From NCBI GenBank assembly GCA_013298845.1, contig JAAFJN010000019.1, positions 1 through 64,000 of the forward strand: DNA of 64,000 nucleotides, written 5' to 3'. The notes under the pieces are model-generated. The model was not told the DNA's origin and ran no database searches. It saw only the letters and a list, made by a program, of their open reading frames with translations. Both the position numbers and the translations under genes were made by a program. Position 1 is the stretch's first letter. Each line of letters starts with the position of its first letter. Shown here in pieces: positions 16,080 to 25,746 of this stretch. This stretch comes from Chitinophagales bacterium. GTDB taxonomy: Bacteria > Bacteroidota > Bacteroidia > Chitinophagales > Saprospiraceae.

Positions 16080-17207
16080 ATGAAAAATAAAACGCTACTA
16101 TTGCTACTCAGTTTTTTACTATTGAATGCATCATCTTGTCAGGAAGAAGAAGATATAATTATTAACTCAAAGGAAGAACTTGAAGAAGCCCTGAATGCCG
16201 AATTTACCAATAAAAATAGTACTTCAATTTCTTATTGCGTGGTAAAAAACGACCAAATACTCCATAGCGGGGCTTGGGGATTGGCGGACAAAAGCAACAA
16301 CAAGTTAGCAACCGACCAAACAAGGTATTTGGTTGCATCCGTTTCCAAAACAATCACCGCTGTGGCTGCGATGCAACTGGTAGAGCAAAATTTAATCGGA
16401 TTGGATGATGATATTAATCAATACCTTCCTTTTTCCGTTCGAAATCCTAATTTCCCGAACGATAAAATAACGCTGAGAATGTTACTAAGCCACAGATCAA
16501 CCATTTCCGATGAATTTCAGGAAACCTTGACCTTGGATTGCTACGGTACCGATTGCCCCATGACTTTAGAAGACTATTTTAAAGCCGTTTTTGTTAGTAC
16601 AGGCCAATATTTTTCTCCCGACAACTTCTCCAATGACAGGCCGTCTAATGCCGAAGATTACAGTAATTTGGGTTCTGCCCTCATTGGGTATTTGGTGGAA
16701 AGAGTGGCCCAAACCCCATTTGATATTTATTGCAAAAACAATATTTTCGCTCCCTTGGGAATGAGCAAAACGGAATGGCGGCTTGCCAATACGGACCTTT
16801 CGGAATTAGCAATTCCTTATTCCGATGAAATTACCGGCCCCAATCCGCATTACACTTTTCCAGACTATCCCAATGGCGGACTTCGGACCAACGTTTTAGA
16901 TTTATCCAGGTTTTTAAGAATGGTTATCCAAAACGGTAGTTTTAACGGAACCCAAATATTAACAACCGCCAGTATGACAGCCATGAAAACCTTTCAGTTT
17001 GGAAGTTCCGAATTTGGCTTGTCTTTTTATTACGATACCATAAAGGGAAGAAAAGTGTTAGGGCACAGTGGCGGGGAAAAAGGCGTCACTGCGGAAATGT
17101 TTTATGATACCGGCAATAATGTCGGGGTTATCGTTTTCAGCAATGAGGAAGATGCTGATTTGGAAAATATCATGTCACTTTTATTTAATTGGGGAGAAAA
17201 ACAATAG
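16080..17207 (+). CDS. Serine hydrolase of the beta-lactamase/D-Ala-D-Ala carboxypeptidase fold
   Basis: A 375-residue lipoprotein: signal with LNASSC (Cys20), then the class C beta-lactamase-like domain. Catalytic motifs are complete: SVSK (Ser87, Lys90), YSN (Tyr194-Asn196) and HSGG (329-332), which stands for the KTG motif. This family (PF00144) includes penicillin-binding proteins, esterases and D-aminopeptidases, and the sequence alone does not say which substrate is used. The HSGG box is more typical of esterase/peptidase members than of true beta-lactamases. It lies 65 bases upstream of the LuxR-type regulator. Confidence 0.85.
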   Translation: MKNKTLLLLLSFLLLNASSCQEEEDIIINSKEELEEALNAEFTNKNSTSISYCVVKNDQILHSGAWGLADKSNNKLATDQTRYLVASVSKTITAVAAMQLVEQNLIGLDDDINQYLPFSVRNPNFPNDKITLRMLLSHRSTISDEFQETLTLDCYGTDCPMTLEDYFKAVFVSTGQYFSPDNFSNDRPSNAEDYSNLGSALIGYLVERVAQTPFDIYCKNNIFAPLGMSKTEWRLANTDLSELAIPYSDEITGPNPHYTFPDYPNGGLRTNVLDLSRFLRMVIQNGSFNGTQILTTASMTAMKTFQFGSSEFGLSFYYDTIKGRKVLGHSGGEKGVTAEMFYDTGNNVGVIVFSNEEDADLENIMSLLFNWGEKQ

Positions 17208-17272
17208 GGAAACAGTCATCGCACACGTTTATCTGTCGAAGACAAATTTTAAATAACACGCAGCAAATACAC

Positions 17273-18037
17273 ATGGACAACAGCATCCAAGAAATCTTTT
17301 TTAAATTCCTGAACCAGTTCACTTTTGACGAAAATGATTTGGATTATACGCTGATTCCAAAGTATGCACAATCGTTGCAGGCTTTGGCGGAGGTGAGCAA
17401 TTCCGGCGTGCAGGTTTTTGACATCAACAAAAAACAAATGGTATTTTTCTCTTCCAATATAGGGAAAGCGCTGGGTTACGCGCCCGCCGATTACGAAGAC
17501 CTTAACTATAAGTTTTTTGAAACCAAAATGCACCCCGAAGAGCAATATCAACTGGCGCTGAAAGGTGCTTCGGCACTCAAACTGTTTAACGCCTTTTCAA
17601 AAGATGAAAAACTCAACCATAAAGCCATCTACGAATTCCGGATGCTCAATGCCGAGGGGAAATACATTCGCGTCATTGACCAGTATCAAGTATTGGAATT
17701 GGACAAAAAAGGCCAGATTTGGCTCATGCTGAGTATGGTGGATGTTTCACCCAACCAGGAATCGGACAGCCCGATAAAGTGCCAGATCCTGAATTTCAGG
17801 ACGGGAAATTTTATCGCTTTCGATACCGAAGAACAACCGGAATTAGAACTGACCAAACGGGAACTGGAAATTCTGAAATTGGTCAAACAAGGCTACCTGA
17901 GTAAAGAAATATCGGACAAACTATCCATCAGTGTGCACACCGTAAATACACATCGCTACCGGGTTTTGGAAAAATTGGGGGCCAATAATTCATTTGAAGC
18001 CGTGGTTTTTGCCTCAAAATACGGGCTTTTGGACTAG
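17273..18037 (+). CDS. LuxR-type transcriptional regulator with PAS-like sensor
   Basis: The ATG at 17273 (MDNSIQEIFF) is used; an in-frame ATG at 17189 would start inside the preceding gene. The 254-residue product has an N-terminal PAS-like fold (~40-150: VFDINKKQMVFFSSN, LGYAPADYEDL, EDEKL..YEFRMLNAEGKYIRV) and a C-terminal LuxR/NarL helix-turn-helix (~190-252) with LTKRELEILKLVKQG and SVHTVNTHRYRVLEKLG. It probably senses a small signal and controls nearby transcription; the TonB-receptor gene 101 bases downstream is the obvious candidate. Confidence 0.85.
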   Translation: MDNSIQEIFFKFLNQFTFDENDLDYTLIPKYAQSLQALAEVSNSGVQVFDINKKQMVFFSSNIGKALGYAPADYEDLNYKFFETKMHPEEQYQLALKGASALKLFNAFSKDEKLNHKAIYEFRMLNAEGKYIRVIDQYQVLELDKKGQIWLMLSMVDVSPNQESDSPIKCQILNFRTGNFIAFDTEEQPELELTKRELEILKLVKQGYLSKEISDKLSISVHTVNTHRYRVLEKLGANNSFEAVVFASKYGLLD

Positions 18038-18138
18038 TTTAGGTTAGGTAGCGCACAACGGTACTAATAAATCAGTATTGTAAGGGTTTGGGATCGGGAG
18101 GACTTTTGCGCCTTCTTTATTTCAAATTTCTAACAACG

Positions 18139-20478
18139 ATGATTCGTACAGTTTTTTTTATTTTTAGTGTTGTATGCGCGGGGATACCATTATTCGCCCA
18201 ACCCACCCAAACCATTCGGGGGAATGTTATTGACGAGGCTTCCAACACCCCCGTTGCGTTTGCTTCAGTCGTTTTACGCAATACCGCCCCCGTCATCGCC
18301 ACCATGGCCGATTCGCTGGGCCATTTTGCCCTGTCCGGGGTACCGATGGGGCGCTACGATCTGCAAGTTACGTTTATGGGTTACGAACCTTCCATTGTGC
18401 GGGAGGTGACCGTTGTGTCGGGTAAACAAACTTTTTTGACCATTCCATTGAAAGAAAACGCGACTTTGTTAAAGGAATTGGTTGTAAAACCGAGGATTAA
18501 TAAAGAACAACCCCTCAATACAATGGCCACGTTGAGCGCTAAAATGCTGAGCGTGGAAGAAGCCAAACGTTACGCCGGGGGCTTTGATGATCCGGCCCGA
18601 TTGGCCGCTACGATAGCGGGTGTAGCCAGCAATACGGGCGATAACGGTATTATCGTGCGGGGCAATGCGCCCAAGTTTTTGCAATGGAAAATGGAGGGTG
18701 TCGAAATTCCTACGCCCAATCACTTTGGCGACCTCAACTATCTCGGCGGCGGAGTACTGACGGCTTTGAGCAGCCAAATGCTGGCCAATTCCGATTTCTT
18801 CACGGGGGCTTTTCCCGCCGAGTACAACAATGCGTTGTCGGGTGTTTTTGATATGGCCATGCGAACCGGCAATAACCAAAAACGAGAAACCACCGTCCAA
18901 CTGGGGATCGTAGGTTTAGAAAATGCCTCGGAAGGGCCGTTTAAAAAAGGCGGACGCGCTTCTTATTTGTACAATTACCGGTATTCTACTTTGGCGCTAT
19001 TAACGCCCCTGTTGCCCGAAGGTGCCGGTAGTATCCGGTACCAGGATCTTTCGTTTAAATTAAATTTCCCGACGCGCAAAGCGGGTATTTTTTCGGTTTG
19101 GGGGGTAGGTTTTTTGGATGGTGCCCGTTCAAAACCCAAAAAAGACCCGGCCGAATGGACATACGCCGACGACGATCAGGACGATGTCATTGAGCAATCC
19201 ACCGGTGTGGCGGGTATTAGTCACAAATACTTTTTATCCAATAACGCTTTTTGGAAAACAACGCTGGCCGCCACGGTAAATGACGTGAATTGGACCTCCC
19301 AAAAAATGAATAACAATTTGGAACTGCGTCCGTACAGCAAAATCACCAATACAAACTGGAATTTTATGCTGTCGTCGTACTTCAACAAAAAATATAGCGC
19401 CAGACACACCCATCGAACGGGCATTTTAATCAATGGCATGAGATACGACATCCTACTCAACAAAGCCATCAATCCGGGTGAGATACCCCGGGAAGTGGTG
19501 AAAGCCGATGGGCAAAGTGCCCTGATTTCGGGTTATAGCAGTTCATCGGTTAATCTGACCCCTAAATTACTGATGAATATCGGGGTCAATGCTCAGGTTT
19601 TTACGCTCAACAAGCAGTACACCATCGAACCAAGACTTGGACTGTGCCAGCAACTCCACGAAAAGCACGCCATTGGCATTGCTTATGGTTTGCACAGCCG
19701 TTTGGAAAAACTGAATTACTACTTGAACAATTCACTGTCCACCGGCGAAAAAGCCGTGAACAAAGATCTTGATTTTTCAAAAGCGCACCATCTGGCATTG
19801 AGTTACGATTGGAATGTGGCCGAACTCATCCACGTCAAAGTAGAGCCGTACTACCAAAGGCTGTTTTCGATTCCCGTTATCCCGGATAGTTCATTTTCGT
19901 TGATCAACCTTCAGAGTGACCTGTTTTTTGGCGAAAAACTACAAAACACCGGTGCCGGTAGAAATTACGGTATTGACGTGACGCTGGAAAAATACGTATC
20001 AAAAGGTTTTTATTATTTGTTTTCGGGGGCATTATTTCGGGCGGAATACAAAGGTGGCGACGGAATTTGGCGAAATACCCGCTTCAATCGCCATTATGTA
20101 TTTAATTTTTTAGCGGGAAAAGAATGGCAAATTGGCCAAAACAACCAGAATACGTTTAGTCTAAATGCACGATGGAGTTATCAGGGCGGAAACCGGTATT
20201 CGCCGGTCAACGAAACTGCTTCCCAATTAAAAAAAGAAGTTGTTTATGATGAATCTGCCGCCTTTTCGTTACAATCCGATCCCATGTTGAACGTTCATTT
20301 GACGGTCATTTACAAAATCAATAAACCAAAAAGGTCCAGCGAAATTGCCCTGAAAATATTGAATTTGACCCAACAACCGGATTTCAGGGGGCATTTGTAT
20401 AACCGGCTTACTCATACCGTGGATGAAGAATTACCTTCGCTGATGATTCCGAACCTAAGTTACAAAATTGAGTTTTAA
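18139..20478 (+). CDS. TonB-dependent receptor with carboxypeptidase-regulatory-like domain
   Basis: The ATG at 18139 gives a signal peptide (MIRTVFFIFSVVCAGIPLFAQ) and 779 residues. A regulatory-like beta sandwich (~25-110; IRGNVIDEASNTPVAFASV) precedes a plug domain (~115-230; GIIVRGNAPKFLQWKMEGVEIP) and an outer-membrane beta barrel ending in an aromatic strand (NLSYKIEF). It is too short and lacks the neighbour to be a SusC-type glycan importer; siderophore, metal or peptide uptake is more likely. It is followed after 21 bases by a small membrane protein and preceded by a LuxR-type regulator. Confidence 0.88.
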   Translation: MIRTVFFIFSVVCAGIPLFAQPTQTIRGNVIDEASNTPVAFASVVLRNTAPVIATMADSLGHFALSGVPMGRYDLQVTFMGYEPSIVREVTVVSGKQTFLTIPLKENATLLKELVVKPRINKEQPLNTMATLSAKMLSVEEAKRYAGGFDDPARLAATIAGVASNTGDNGIIVRGNAPKFLQWKMEGVEIPTPNHFGDLNYLGGGVLTALSSQMLANSDFFTGAFPAEYNNALSGVFDMAMRTGNNQKRETTVQLGIVGLENASEGPFKKGGRASYLYNYRYSTLALLTPLLPEGAGSIRYQDLSFKLNFPTRKAGIFSVWGVGFLDGARSKPKKDPAEWTYADDDQDDVIEQSTGVAGISHKYFLSNNAFWKTTLAATVNDVNWTSQKMNNNLELRPYSKITNTNWNFMLSSYFNKKYSARHTHRTGILINGMRYDILLNKAINPGEIPREVVKADGQSALISGYSSSSVNLTPKLLMNIGVNAQVFTLNKQYTIEPRLGLCQQLHEKHAIGIAYGLHSRLEKLNYYLNNSLSTGEKAVNKDLDFSKAHHLALSYDWNVAELIHVKVEPYYQRLFSIPVIPDSSFSLINLQSDLFFGEKLQNTGAGRNYGIDVTLEKYVSKGFYYLFSGALFRAEYKGGDGIWRNTRFNRHYVFNFLAGKEWQIGQNNQNTFSLNARWSYQGGNRYSPVNETASQLKKEVVYDESAAFSLQSDPMLNVHLTVIYKINKPKRSSEIALKILNLTQQPDFRGHLYNRLTHTVDEELPSLMIPNLSYKIEF

Positions 20479-20499
20479 CCAATCAAACATTTTCAAAAA

Positions 20500-20889
20500 A
20501 TGATACCAAAACTATCACTTCGACAAGTTTTTTTGTTAGACGGCATTGGCGCCGCGCTGACGGCGATTTCGCCCTTTGCCATACGGGTCATTTTTGGCGA
20601 TATTTTCAAAATGCCCATAAACATCCTCTTCGTTTTATCGGGTATTGCCGCTGTGTACGCGTTGTACTCGCTGACCTGTTATGTGCTCCCATTGAACAAC
20701 CGAAAACCTTTTTTACGCGGTATTATGGTTGCTAATCTCGCTTATTGCGGCCTAACCCTCAGCCTGGTATTGTATTATTGGTCAACGCTGACGTGGTTAG
20801 GTATCGCTTATTTTTTAGGAGAAATAGGTATTGTTCTTATGGTAGTAATGCTGGAAAAAAGTATATTTGCGGGTTCAAAGGCTATTTAA
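20500..20889 (+). CDS. Small four-helix membrane protein
   Basis: A 129-residue very hydrophobic protein with four predicted membrane helices. I do not recognise a named family. It lies 21 bases after the TonB-dependent receptor and 36 before the next gene, so it is likely co-transcribed with the receptor. Confidence 0.65.
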   Translation: MIPKLSLRQVFLLDGIGAALTAISPFAIRVIFGDIFKMPINILFVLSGIAAVYALYSLTCYVLPLNNRKPFLRGIMVANLAYCGLTLSLVLYYWSTLTWLGIAYFLGEIGIVLMVVMLEKSIFAGSKAI

Positions 20890-20925
20890 ACAATAGGCAA
20901 AATTTTTACAAAAAATACAAATAGT

Positions 20926-21585
20926 ATGCTTTCTTTCTTTAAAAAACAAAAACCAACGATCAACTCGTTGGTAATTCCAAATTTTAACTGGGACGAAGAA
21001 CAGAATACAGATTCAATAATTCTGTGGACTAATCCCGAACAAACAATGGTGTTATCACTAAACTATATAGATTCACCGCCCAATATACCAACGATTTCAC
21101 AGGTAGAAACACTTAGGAATTATTACAGAGAGATGCTCAAGCCTCTTAATAGTGCACTCGTGGAAGTGGATATTTTAAATATAAAAAATATAGACGCGTG
21201 TAAATTAATTATGAAAGTACCGCAAAAACCAAGTGGAATGACTTATCTCGCTTCATTAACATTTCCCTTCAAAAAATGTCATTTTGTTGTTAAAATCCAA
21301 TGTGCCGAAGTGGGCACAACCGGAGTACGAGAGGCTGTTGTTTTAGATAGGTTAATTTCTAATAAAGAACTCATCATTGGTGAAAATGGCTTTGAAGATT
21401 TTTATTCAGATCCCTACGACAAAACAATTAAAGGGGGCTTATTGAGGAATAAATCAGAAGATATAATTTATGATGATAAATTCCCCAATCACCCTTTAAC
21501 GCAAGCAAGGCGAATCATAAATAAAATTATCGAAGAAATAGAATTTAAGCCTGAAATAAACAAATTAGAGCCTTTTGGCAAATAA
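20926..21585 (+). CDS. Hypothetical cytosolic protein
   Basis: A 219-residue AT-rich gene product without signal peptide or membrane helix. It begins MLSFFKKQKPTINSLVIPNF and has a WTNPEQTMVLSLNY segment; the pattern resembles small immunity-like or housekeeping DUF proteins but no family is recognised. It is the last gene before a strong terminator, so it ends the TonB-receptor transcription unit. Confidence 0.6.
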   Translation: MLSFFKKQKPTINSLVIPNFNWDEEQNTDSIILWTNPEQTMVLSLNYIDSPPNIPTISQVETLRNYYREMLKPLNSALVEVDILNIKNIDACKLIMKVPQKPSGMTYLASLTFPFKKCHFVVKIQCAEVGTTGVREAVVLDRLISNKELIIGENGFEDFYSDPYDKTIKGGLLRNKSEDIIYDDKFPNHPLTQARRIINKIIEEIEFKPEINKLEPFGK

Positions 21586-21621
21586 TTCAATTGATTGCTC
21601 TTAGCGAAGAAAGACAATTTA

Positions 21622-21665
21622 CCAAACCCAAATGACCAAATTGGGTTTGGTTTCTCTTTTTTCAT
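21622..21665 (+). terminator. Rho-independent terminator
   Basis: A perfect 10-bp stem (CCAAACCCAA at 21622-21631 with TTGGGTTTGG at 21641-21650), 9-base loop, then a T-rich tract TTTCTCTTTTTT. It closes the unit that starts with the TonB-dependent receptor. Confidence 0.85.
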
Positions 21666-21829
21666 TTTAGGATAAAAAAGTAGCATATTAGATGGCATTA
21701 CGCAAATCTAGACGCAAGTGAATTTGGTAAACTCTTGAATAATAGCAACAAATAAGCAAACGCACACGCCTTTAGCCGCCGCCGCTCCTACCCCGCCCAA
21801 CAATTCTCCAACAAAGGCAAAAAATCAGT

Positions 21830-21862
21830 TTTGTTAATTCATCAGTCTTATAGTACATTTGT
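21830..21862 (+). promoter_or_regulatory. Promoter of the fucosidase locus
   Basis: TTTG at 21830-21833, 21 bases, TACATTTG at 21855-21862: one of the best Bacteroidota promoter matches in the window. Transcription from it would give a ~110-base leader before the ATG at 21980. The remaining 394-base gap holds the terminator at 21622 and nothing else I can name. Confidence 0.6.
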
Positions 21863-21979
21863 CAGTCTGCCGTAATGGTAACGGAACAAGCCCTAATTAA
21901 CACGCGATTATCGTACTCGAAAAACCCTTTTTTCAACTGGACAACGCGGGTGTCCGAAGCCTAATACTCATTTCTAAAC

Positions 21980-23413
21980 ATGAAAAAATTATTGATTTTC
22001 AGCCTCGTTCTCAGCATTTTCACGACGTTACACGCCCAACAACACAGTGAACAAAGCCACAAAGGTTATATCTCCCCCACCGATCCGTTGGTACAAGCCA
22101 AACTCGGTACCTGGAGCAACCGCAAATTTGGACTGCTGATGCACTGGGGAACGTACAGCCAATGGGGCATTGTGGAAAGTTGGAGCCTTTGCCCCGAAGA
22201 CGAAGGCTGGTGCGAACGGCGCGGCCCCTACAAAGACAATTGGTACGAGTACAAAAAAGCATACGAAGCCCTGCAATATACCTTCAATCCGACCCAGTTT
22301 AAGCCCGAAAAATGGGCCACTGCCGCCAAAGGCGCGGGCATGAAATACGTCGTGTTCACCACCAAACACCACGACGGATTTTGTATGTTCGACAGCAAAT
22401 ACACCGACTATAAAATTACCAATTCGCCTTTTCGGAGCAATCCGCGCAGCAATGTAACCAAAGAGATATTCACGGCCTTTCGCAAAGAGGGTTTTATGAC
22501 CGGCGCGTATTTCTCTAAACCGGACTGGCATTGCCCCGATTATTGGTGGTCGTACTTTCCGCCCAAAGACCGAAATTCCACTTATCCGCCCAAAAAATAC
22601 CCCGAAATATGGAATAGGTTCAAACAATTTACCTACAACCAAATCGAGGAATTGATGACCGATTACGGCAGCATTGACATTCTTTGGCTCGATGGCGGCT
22701 GGGTGCGGCCGTTTAGCACCATTGATACGTCCATTTCCTGGCAAAAAACCATTCCCTTCGACCAGGACATTGATATGGCGCGGATTGCCAAACGCAGCCG
22801 GGAACTACAGCCCGGACTGATTGTGGTGGATCGTACGGTGACGGGCGAATTTGAAAATTACGTCACCCCGGAACACCAAATACCTGATGGTTACATGGCA
22901 ATTCCGTGGGAAACATGTATGACCTTGGGCGATTCGTGGAGTTATGTACCCAAAGAAAATTACAAATCGGCGCGCACCATTATTCACCTGTTGGTGGACA
23001 TTGCTTCCAAAAATGGCAACTTACTGCTCAATGTCGCCCCCAGCCCCGAAGGCGATTTTCACGCGGAAGCCTACACCCGTTTGGCCGAAATCGGGCAATG
23101 GATGGACCTCAACGGCGAAGCGATTTATGGCACCGTGGGAGACAATAAAATCGGCAAACAGGGCAAATTGGAGTTCACCCACAAAGGCGCTACCACTTAT
23201 GCCATTTACCGCGCCGACGAAGGCGAACAATTGCCTAAATCGGTTGAAATCAGCCGTCTGCAACTCAATAAAAACGCTAAAATTAGTTTGATCGGTGCCA
23301 CCGAAAACCTGAAATGGGCGGAAAAAGACGGTAAAATAAACATTGAAATACCTGCCAATACCAACAAACAAAAATTGGTCAATTACGCTTGGGTTTTTAA
23401 AATCAGTCAATAA
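21980..23413 (+). CDS. GH29 alpha-L-fucosidase
   Basis: A 477-residue secreted enzyme (signal MKKLLIFSL..TTLHAQ). GH29 signatures: GLLMHWGTYSQWG (51-63), the TKHHDGFCMFDSKYTDY loop (128-144) and the nucleophile motif DILWLDGGW with Asp238. A conserved C-terminal catalytic-domain segment (NGNLLLNVAPSPEGDF) is present, followed by a short beta sandwich. It hydrolyses terminal alpha-L-fucose from oligosaccharides or glycoproteins by a retaining mechanism. It opens a same-strand locus and is followed after 11 bases by the DUF1549/DUF1553 cytochrome gene, so they are likely co-transcribed. Confidence 0.92.
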   Translation: MKKLLIFSLVLSIFTTLHAQQHSEQSHKGYISPTDPLVQAKLGTWSNRKFGLLMHWGTYSQWGIVESWSLCPEDEGWCERRGPYKDNWYEYKKAYEALQYTFNPTQFKPEKWATAAKGAGMKYVVFTTKHHDGFCMFDSKYTDYKITNSPFRSNPRSNVTKEIFTAFRKEGFMTGAYFSKPDWHCPDYWWSYFPPKDRNSTYPPKKYPEIWNRFKQFTYNQIEELMTDYGSIDILWLDGGWVRPFSTIDTSISWQKTIPFDQDIDMARIAKRSRELQPGLIVVDRTVTGEFENYVTPEHQIPDGYMAIPWETCMTLGDSWSYVPKENYKSARTIIHLLVDIASKNGNLLLNVAPSPEGDFHAEAYTRLAEIGQWMDLNGEAIYGTVGDNKIGKQGKLEFTHKGATTYAIYRADEGEQLPKSVEISRLQLNKNAKISLIGATENLKWAEKDGKINIEIPANTNKQKLVNYAWVFKISQ

Positions 23414-23424
23414 ATACCGACGCC

Positions 23425-25734
23425 ATGACAAATAAATTAATCATATTCGCCGTTACGCTTGCCGCCTTTTGGTATGCGTGTAGTACCAACATGGGTGCTA
23501 CCGAGGCCATACCGGACAAGATCAGTTACAATTTTCACGTTCGGCCCATTTTATCGGACAAATGCTTCGCTTGTCACGGCCCCGACGCCGGGAAACGCCA
23601 GGCCGATTTGCGGTTGGACTTGGAAGCATCGGCGTTTCAACCTTTAAAGGAAACCAAAGGGGCATTTGCCATTGTGAGCGGCAAACCCGAAGAGTCGGAA
23701 GTGTACAAGCGCATCACGTCAAAAGAACCCGATTATATGATGCCCACCCCCGAATCACACCTGGGCGCATTGAGCGAATATGAAATCAAAATTATTGAAA
23801 AATGGATTCAACAGGGGGCTAAATACGAAAAACACTGGGCTTTTACCAAACCCGAAAAAGCGCCTTTACCCAATGTTAAGGACAAAAATTGGGTTAAAAA
23901 TGAAATAGATTATTTTACCCAGGCCAAAATGACCGAACACGGCCTGACGCCCAATAAAGAAGCCGAAAAGGAGTACCTTTTAAAACGGACCGCTTTGGAT
24001 ATTACCGGTTTATTGCCTTCGTTGGAATTGATGGAATCTTTTACCGCCGATAACGGGCCGGATGCCTACGAAAAAGCCATTGACCAACTTTTAGCCACCC
24101 CGCAGTACGGCGAAAAAATGGCCCTGTACTGGCTCGACATCGCCCGTTACGCCGATAGTTATGGTTACCAGGACGATAATATCCGTACGCAATGGGCCTG
24201 GCGCGACTGGGTGATCCACGCTTTTAACCAAAATATGCCTTACGATAAATTTATCACGTGGCAATTGGCGGGCGATTTGGTACCCGATTCGAGCAAAGAA
24301 AGCATTTTGGCGACCGCTTTTTTGCGCAACCATAAATACACCGAAGAAGGCGGTATTATCGAAGAGGAGTACCGGATTGAGTACAATTTGGACAAAACAA
24401 AAACCTATACCAAAGGCGTTTTGGCGCTCACCGCCGAGTGCGCCCAATGCCACAGCCATAAATACGACCCCATTTCGCACGAGGAATATTACCAAATGTT
24501 TGCTTTTTTCAACAACAGCAAAGAAGTGGGTTTTGAGGGCGATGTGAGCCAATCGCTGCCCGCCAAAAAACCTAAACTGACCCTTACTGAACCTGAAATA
24601 AAAAGCATTTTTAATTTTATCAATAAAAAAGATACGGGTTCGATCACCATATCGGTCATGGGCGAATTGGATACCGTACGCCCCACCTATATCCTCGAAC
24701 GCGGGGCCTACGACAAACCGACGAAGCGCGTACAACCGCTGGCTTTTGCCGCCGTTATGCCCTTTGATACCATAAAATTGCCCCGCAACCGGCTGGGTTT
24801 GGCACAATGGACGGTGGATAAAAACAACCCTTTGACCGCCCGCGTTTTTGTCAACCACATGTGGCAGGAGTTTTTCGGCAACGGCATCGTGAGCACAACG
24901 GGTGATTTTGGAATGCAGGGTAATTTACCGACCCATCCCGAACTGTTGGACTGGTTGGCCGTGGATTTTATGGAGCACAAGTGGGATATTAAACGCCTCG
25001 TCAAACAGATATTATTATCGGCCACTTACCGCCAATCGGCGATAGTCAGCGATGAGCATTTGGCCGTTGATCCCGATAATATTTGGTTGGCCCGCTATAC
25101 CCGCACCCGGGTAAAGGCCGAGTTTGTCCGCGATATTGTGCTCAGCAGCAGCGGTTTGTTGCACAAAGAAATTGGTGGTCCCAGCGTAAAACCCTACCAA
25201 CCCAAAGGTTTGTGGGAGAAAGCCACTTCGGGCCGGGGTGTTTTGGCCAAATATGAATTAGACGAAGGCGAAGCACTGTATCGCCGGGGCATGTACACCT
25301 TTATCAAACTGACCGTCCCTCCCCCTTCGATGGTCATGTTCGATGCCAGCAACCGCGACCAATGCGAGGTCAAACGCTCCAAAACCAATACCCCGTTACA
25401 GGCGCTCATTATGCTGAACGACCCCACCGTTTTGGAGGCATCCCGGGGTTTTGCCCAGCGGCTGTTGACCGAACAAAATACGATGGACGACAAAATCACG
25501 AAAGCCTTTCAAACGATTATTTGCCGAAAACCCTCCCAAAAAGAAAAAGAGATTTTAACGACCTATTTCAGGGATCAATTAACCCTTTTTCAAAATAAAA
25601 AATTGGACGCTGCCAAAACACTCGCCATTGGTGCATCGGAGGTGAATAAAGCCCTTGATGTGAACGAATCAGCCGCCCTGATGAAGGTGGTCAGCACGAT
25701 TTATAACATGGAAGAGGCCATTACAAAAACGTAA
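23425..25734 (+). CDS. DUF1549/DUF1553 protein with N-terminal cytochrome c domain
   Basis: A 769-residue protein of a type common in Planctomycetes and Verrucomicrobia. After a lipoprotein-like signal (LAAFWYAC) comes a PSCyt1-type heme domain with CFACH (Cys47, Cys50, His51), then DUF1549 (~155-355) including the second conserved cysteine pair and His at CAQCH (339-343), and DUF1553 (~450-710) with an HPELLDWLAVDFMEH segment. The family's reaction is not established; it is usually beside DUF1501 and polysaccharide or sulfatase genes. Here it lies between a GH29 fucosidase (11 bases) and DUF1501 (12 bases), which supports a role in breaking down fucose-containing glycans. Confidence 0.9.
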   Translation: MTNKLIIFAVTLAAFWYACSTNMGATEAIPDKISYNFHVRPILSDKCFACHGPDAGKRQADLRLDLEASAFQPLKETKGAFAIVSGKPEESEVYKRITSKEPDYMMPTPESHLGALSEYEIKIIEKWIQQGAKYEKHWAFTKPEKAPLPNVKDKNWVKNEIDYFTQAKMTEHGLTPNKEAEKEYLLKRTALDITGLLPSLELMESFTADNGPDAYEKAIDQLLATPQYGEKMALYWLDIARYADSYGYQDDNIRTQWAWRDWVIHAFNQNMPYDKFITWQLAGDLVPDSSKESILATAFLRNHKYTEEGGIIEEEYRIEYNLDKTKTYTKGVLALTAECAQCHSHKYDPISHEEYYQMFAFFNNSKEVGFEGDVSQSLPAKKPKLTLTEPEIKSIFNFINKKDTGSITISVMGELDTVRPTYILERGAYDKPTKRVQPLAFAAVMPFDTIKLPRNRLGLAQWTVDKNNPLTARVFVNHMWQEFFGNGIVSTTGDFGMQGNLPTHPELLDWLAVDFMEHKWDIKRLVKQILLSATYRQSAIVSDEHLAVDPDNIWLARYTRTRVKAEFVRDIVLSSSGLLHKEIGGPSVKPYQPKGLWEKATSGRGVLAKYELDEGEALYRRGMYTFIKLTVPPPSMVMFDASNRDQCEVKRSKTNTPLQALIMLNDPTVLEASRGFAQRLLTEQNTMDDKITKAFQTIICRKPSQKEKEILTTYFRDQLTLFQNKKLDAAKTLAIGASEVNKALDVNESAALMKVVSTIYNMEEAITKT

Positions 25735-25746
25735 AAAACAACGATC

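Noticed and set aside
16080-17207. True class C beta-lactamase (antibiotic resistance)
   Set aside because: The third motif is HSGG rather than KTG, and the protein is a lipoprotein in a generic context; esterase or peptidase activity is more likely.
18139-20478. SusC-type glycan importer
   Set aside because: At 779 residues it is shorter than SusC proteins, no SusD gene follows, and the two genes after it encode a small membrane protein and an unknown protein.
24091-24858. Open frame of 255 codons antisense to the DUF1549/DUF1553 gene
   Set aside because: Fully inside a well-supported gene; the translation is rich in G, F, V and R with no domain or signal.
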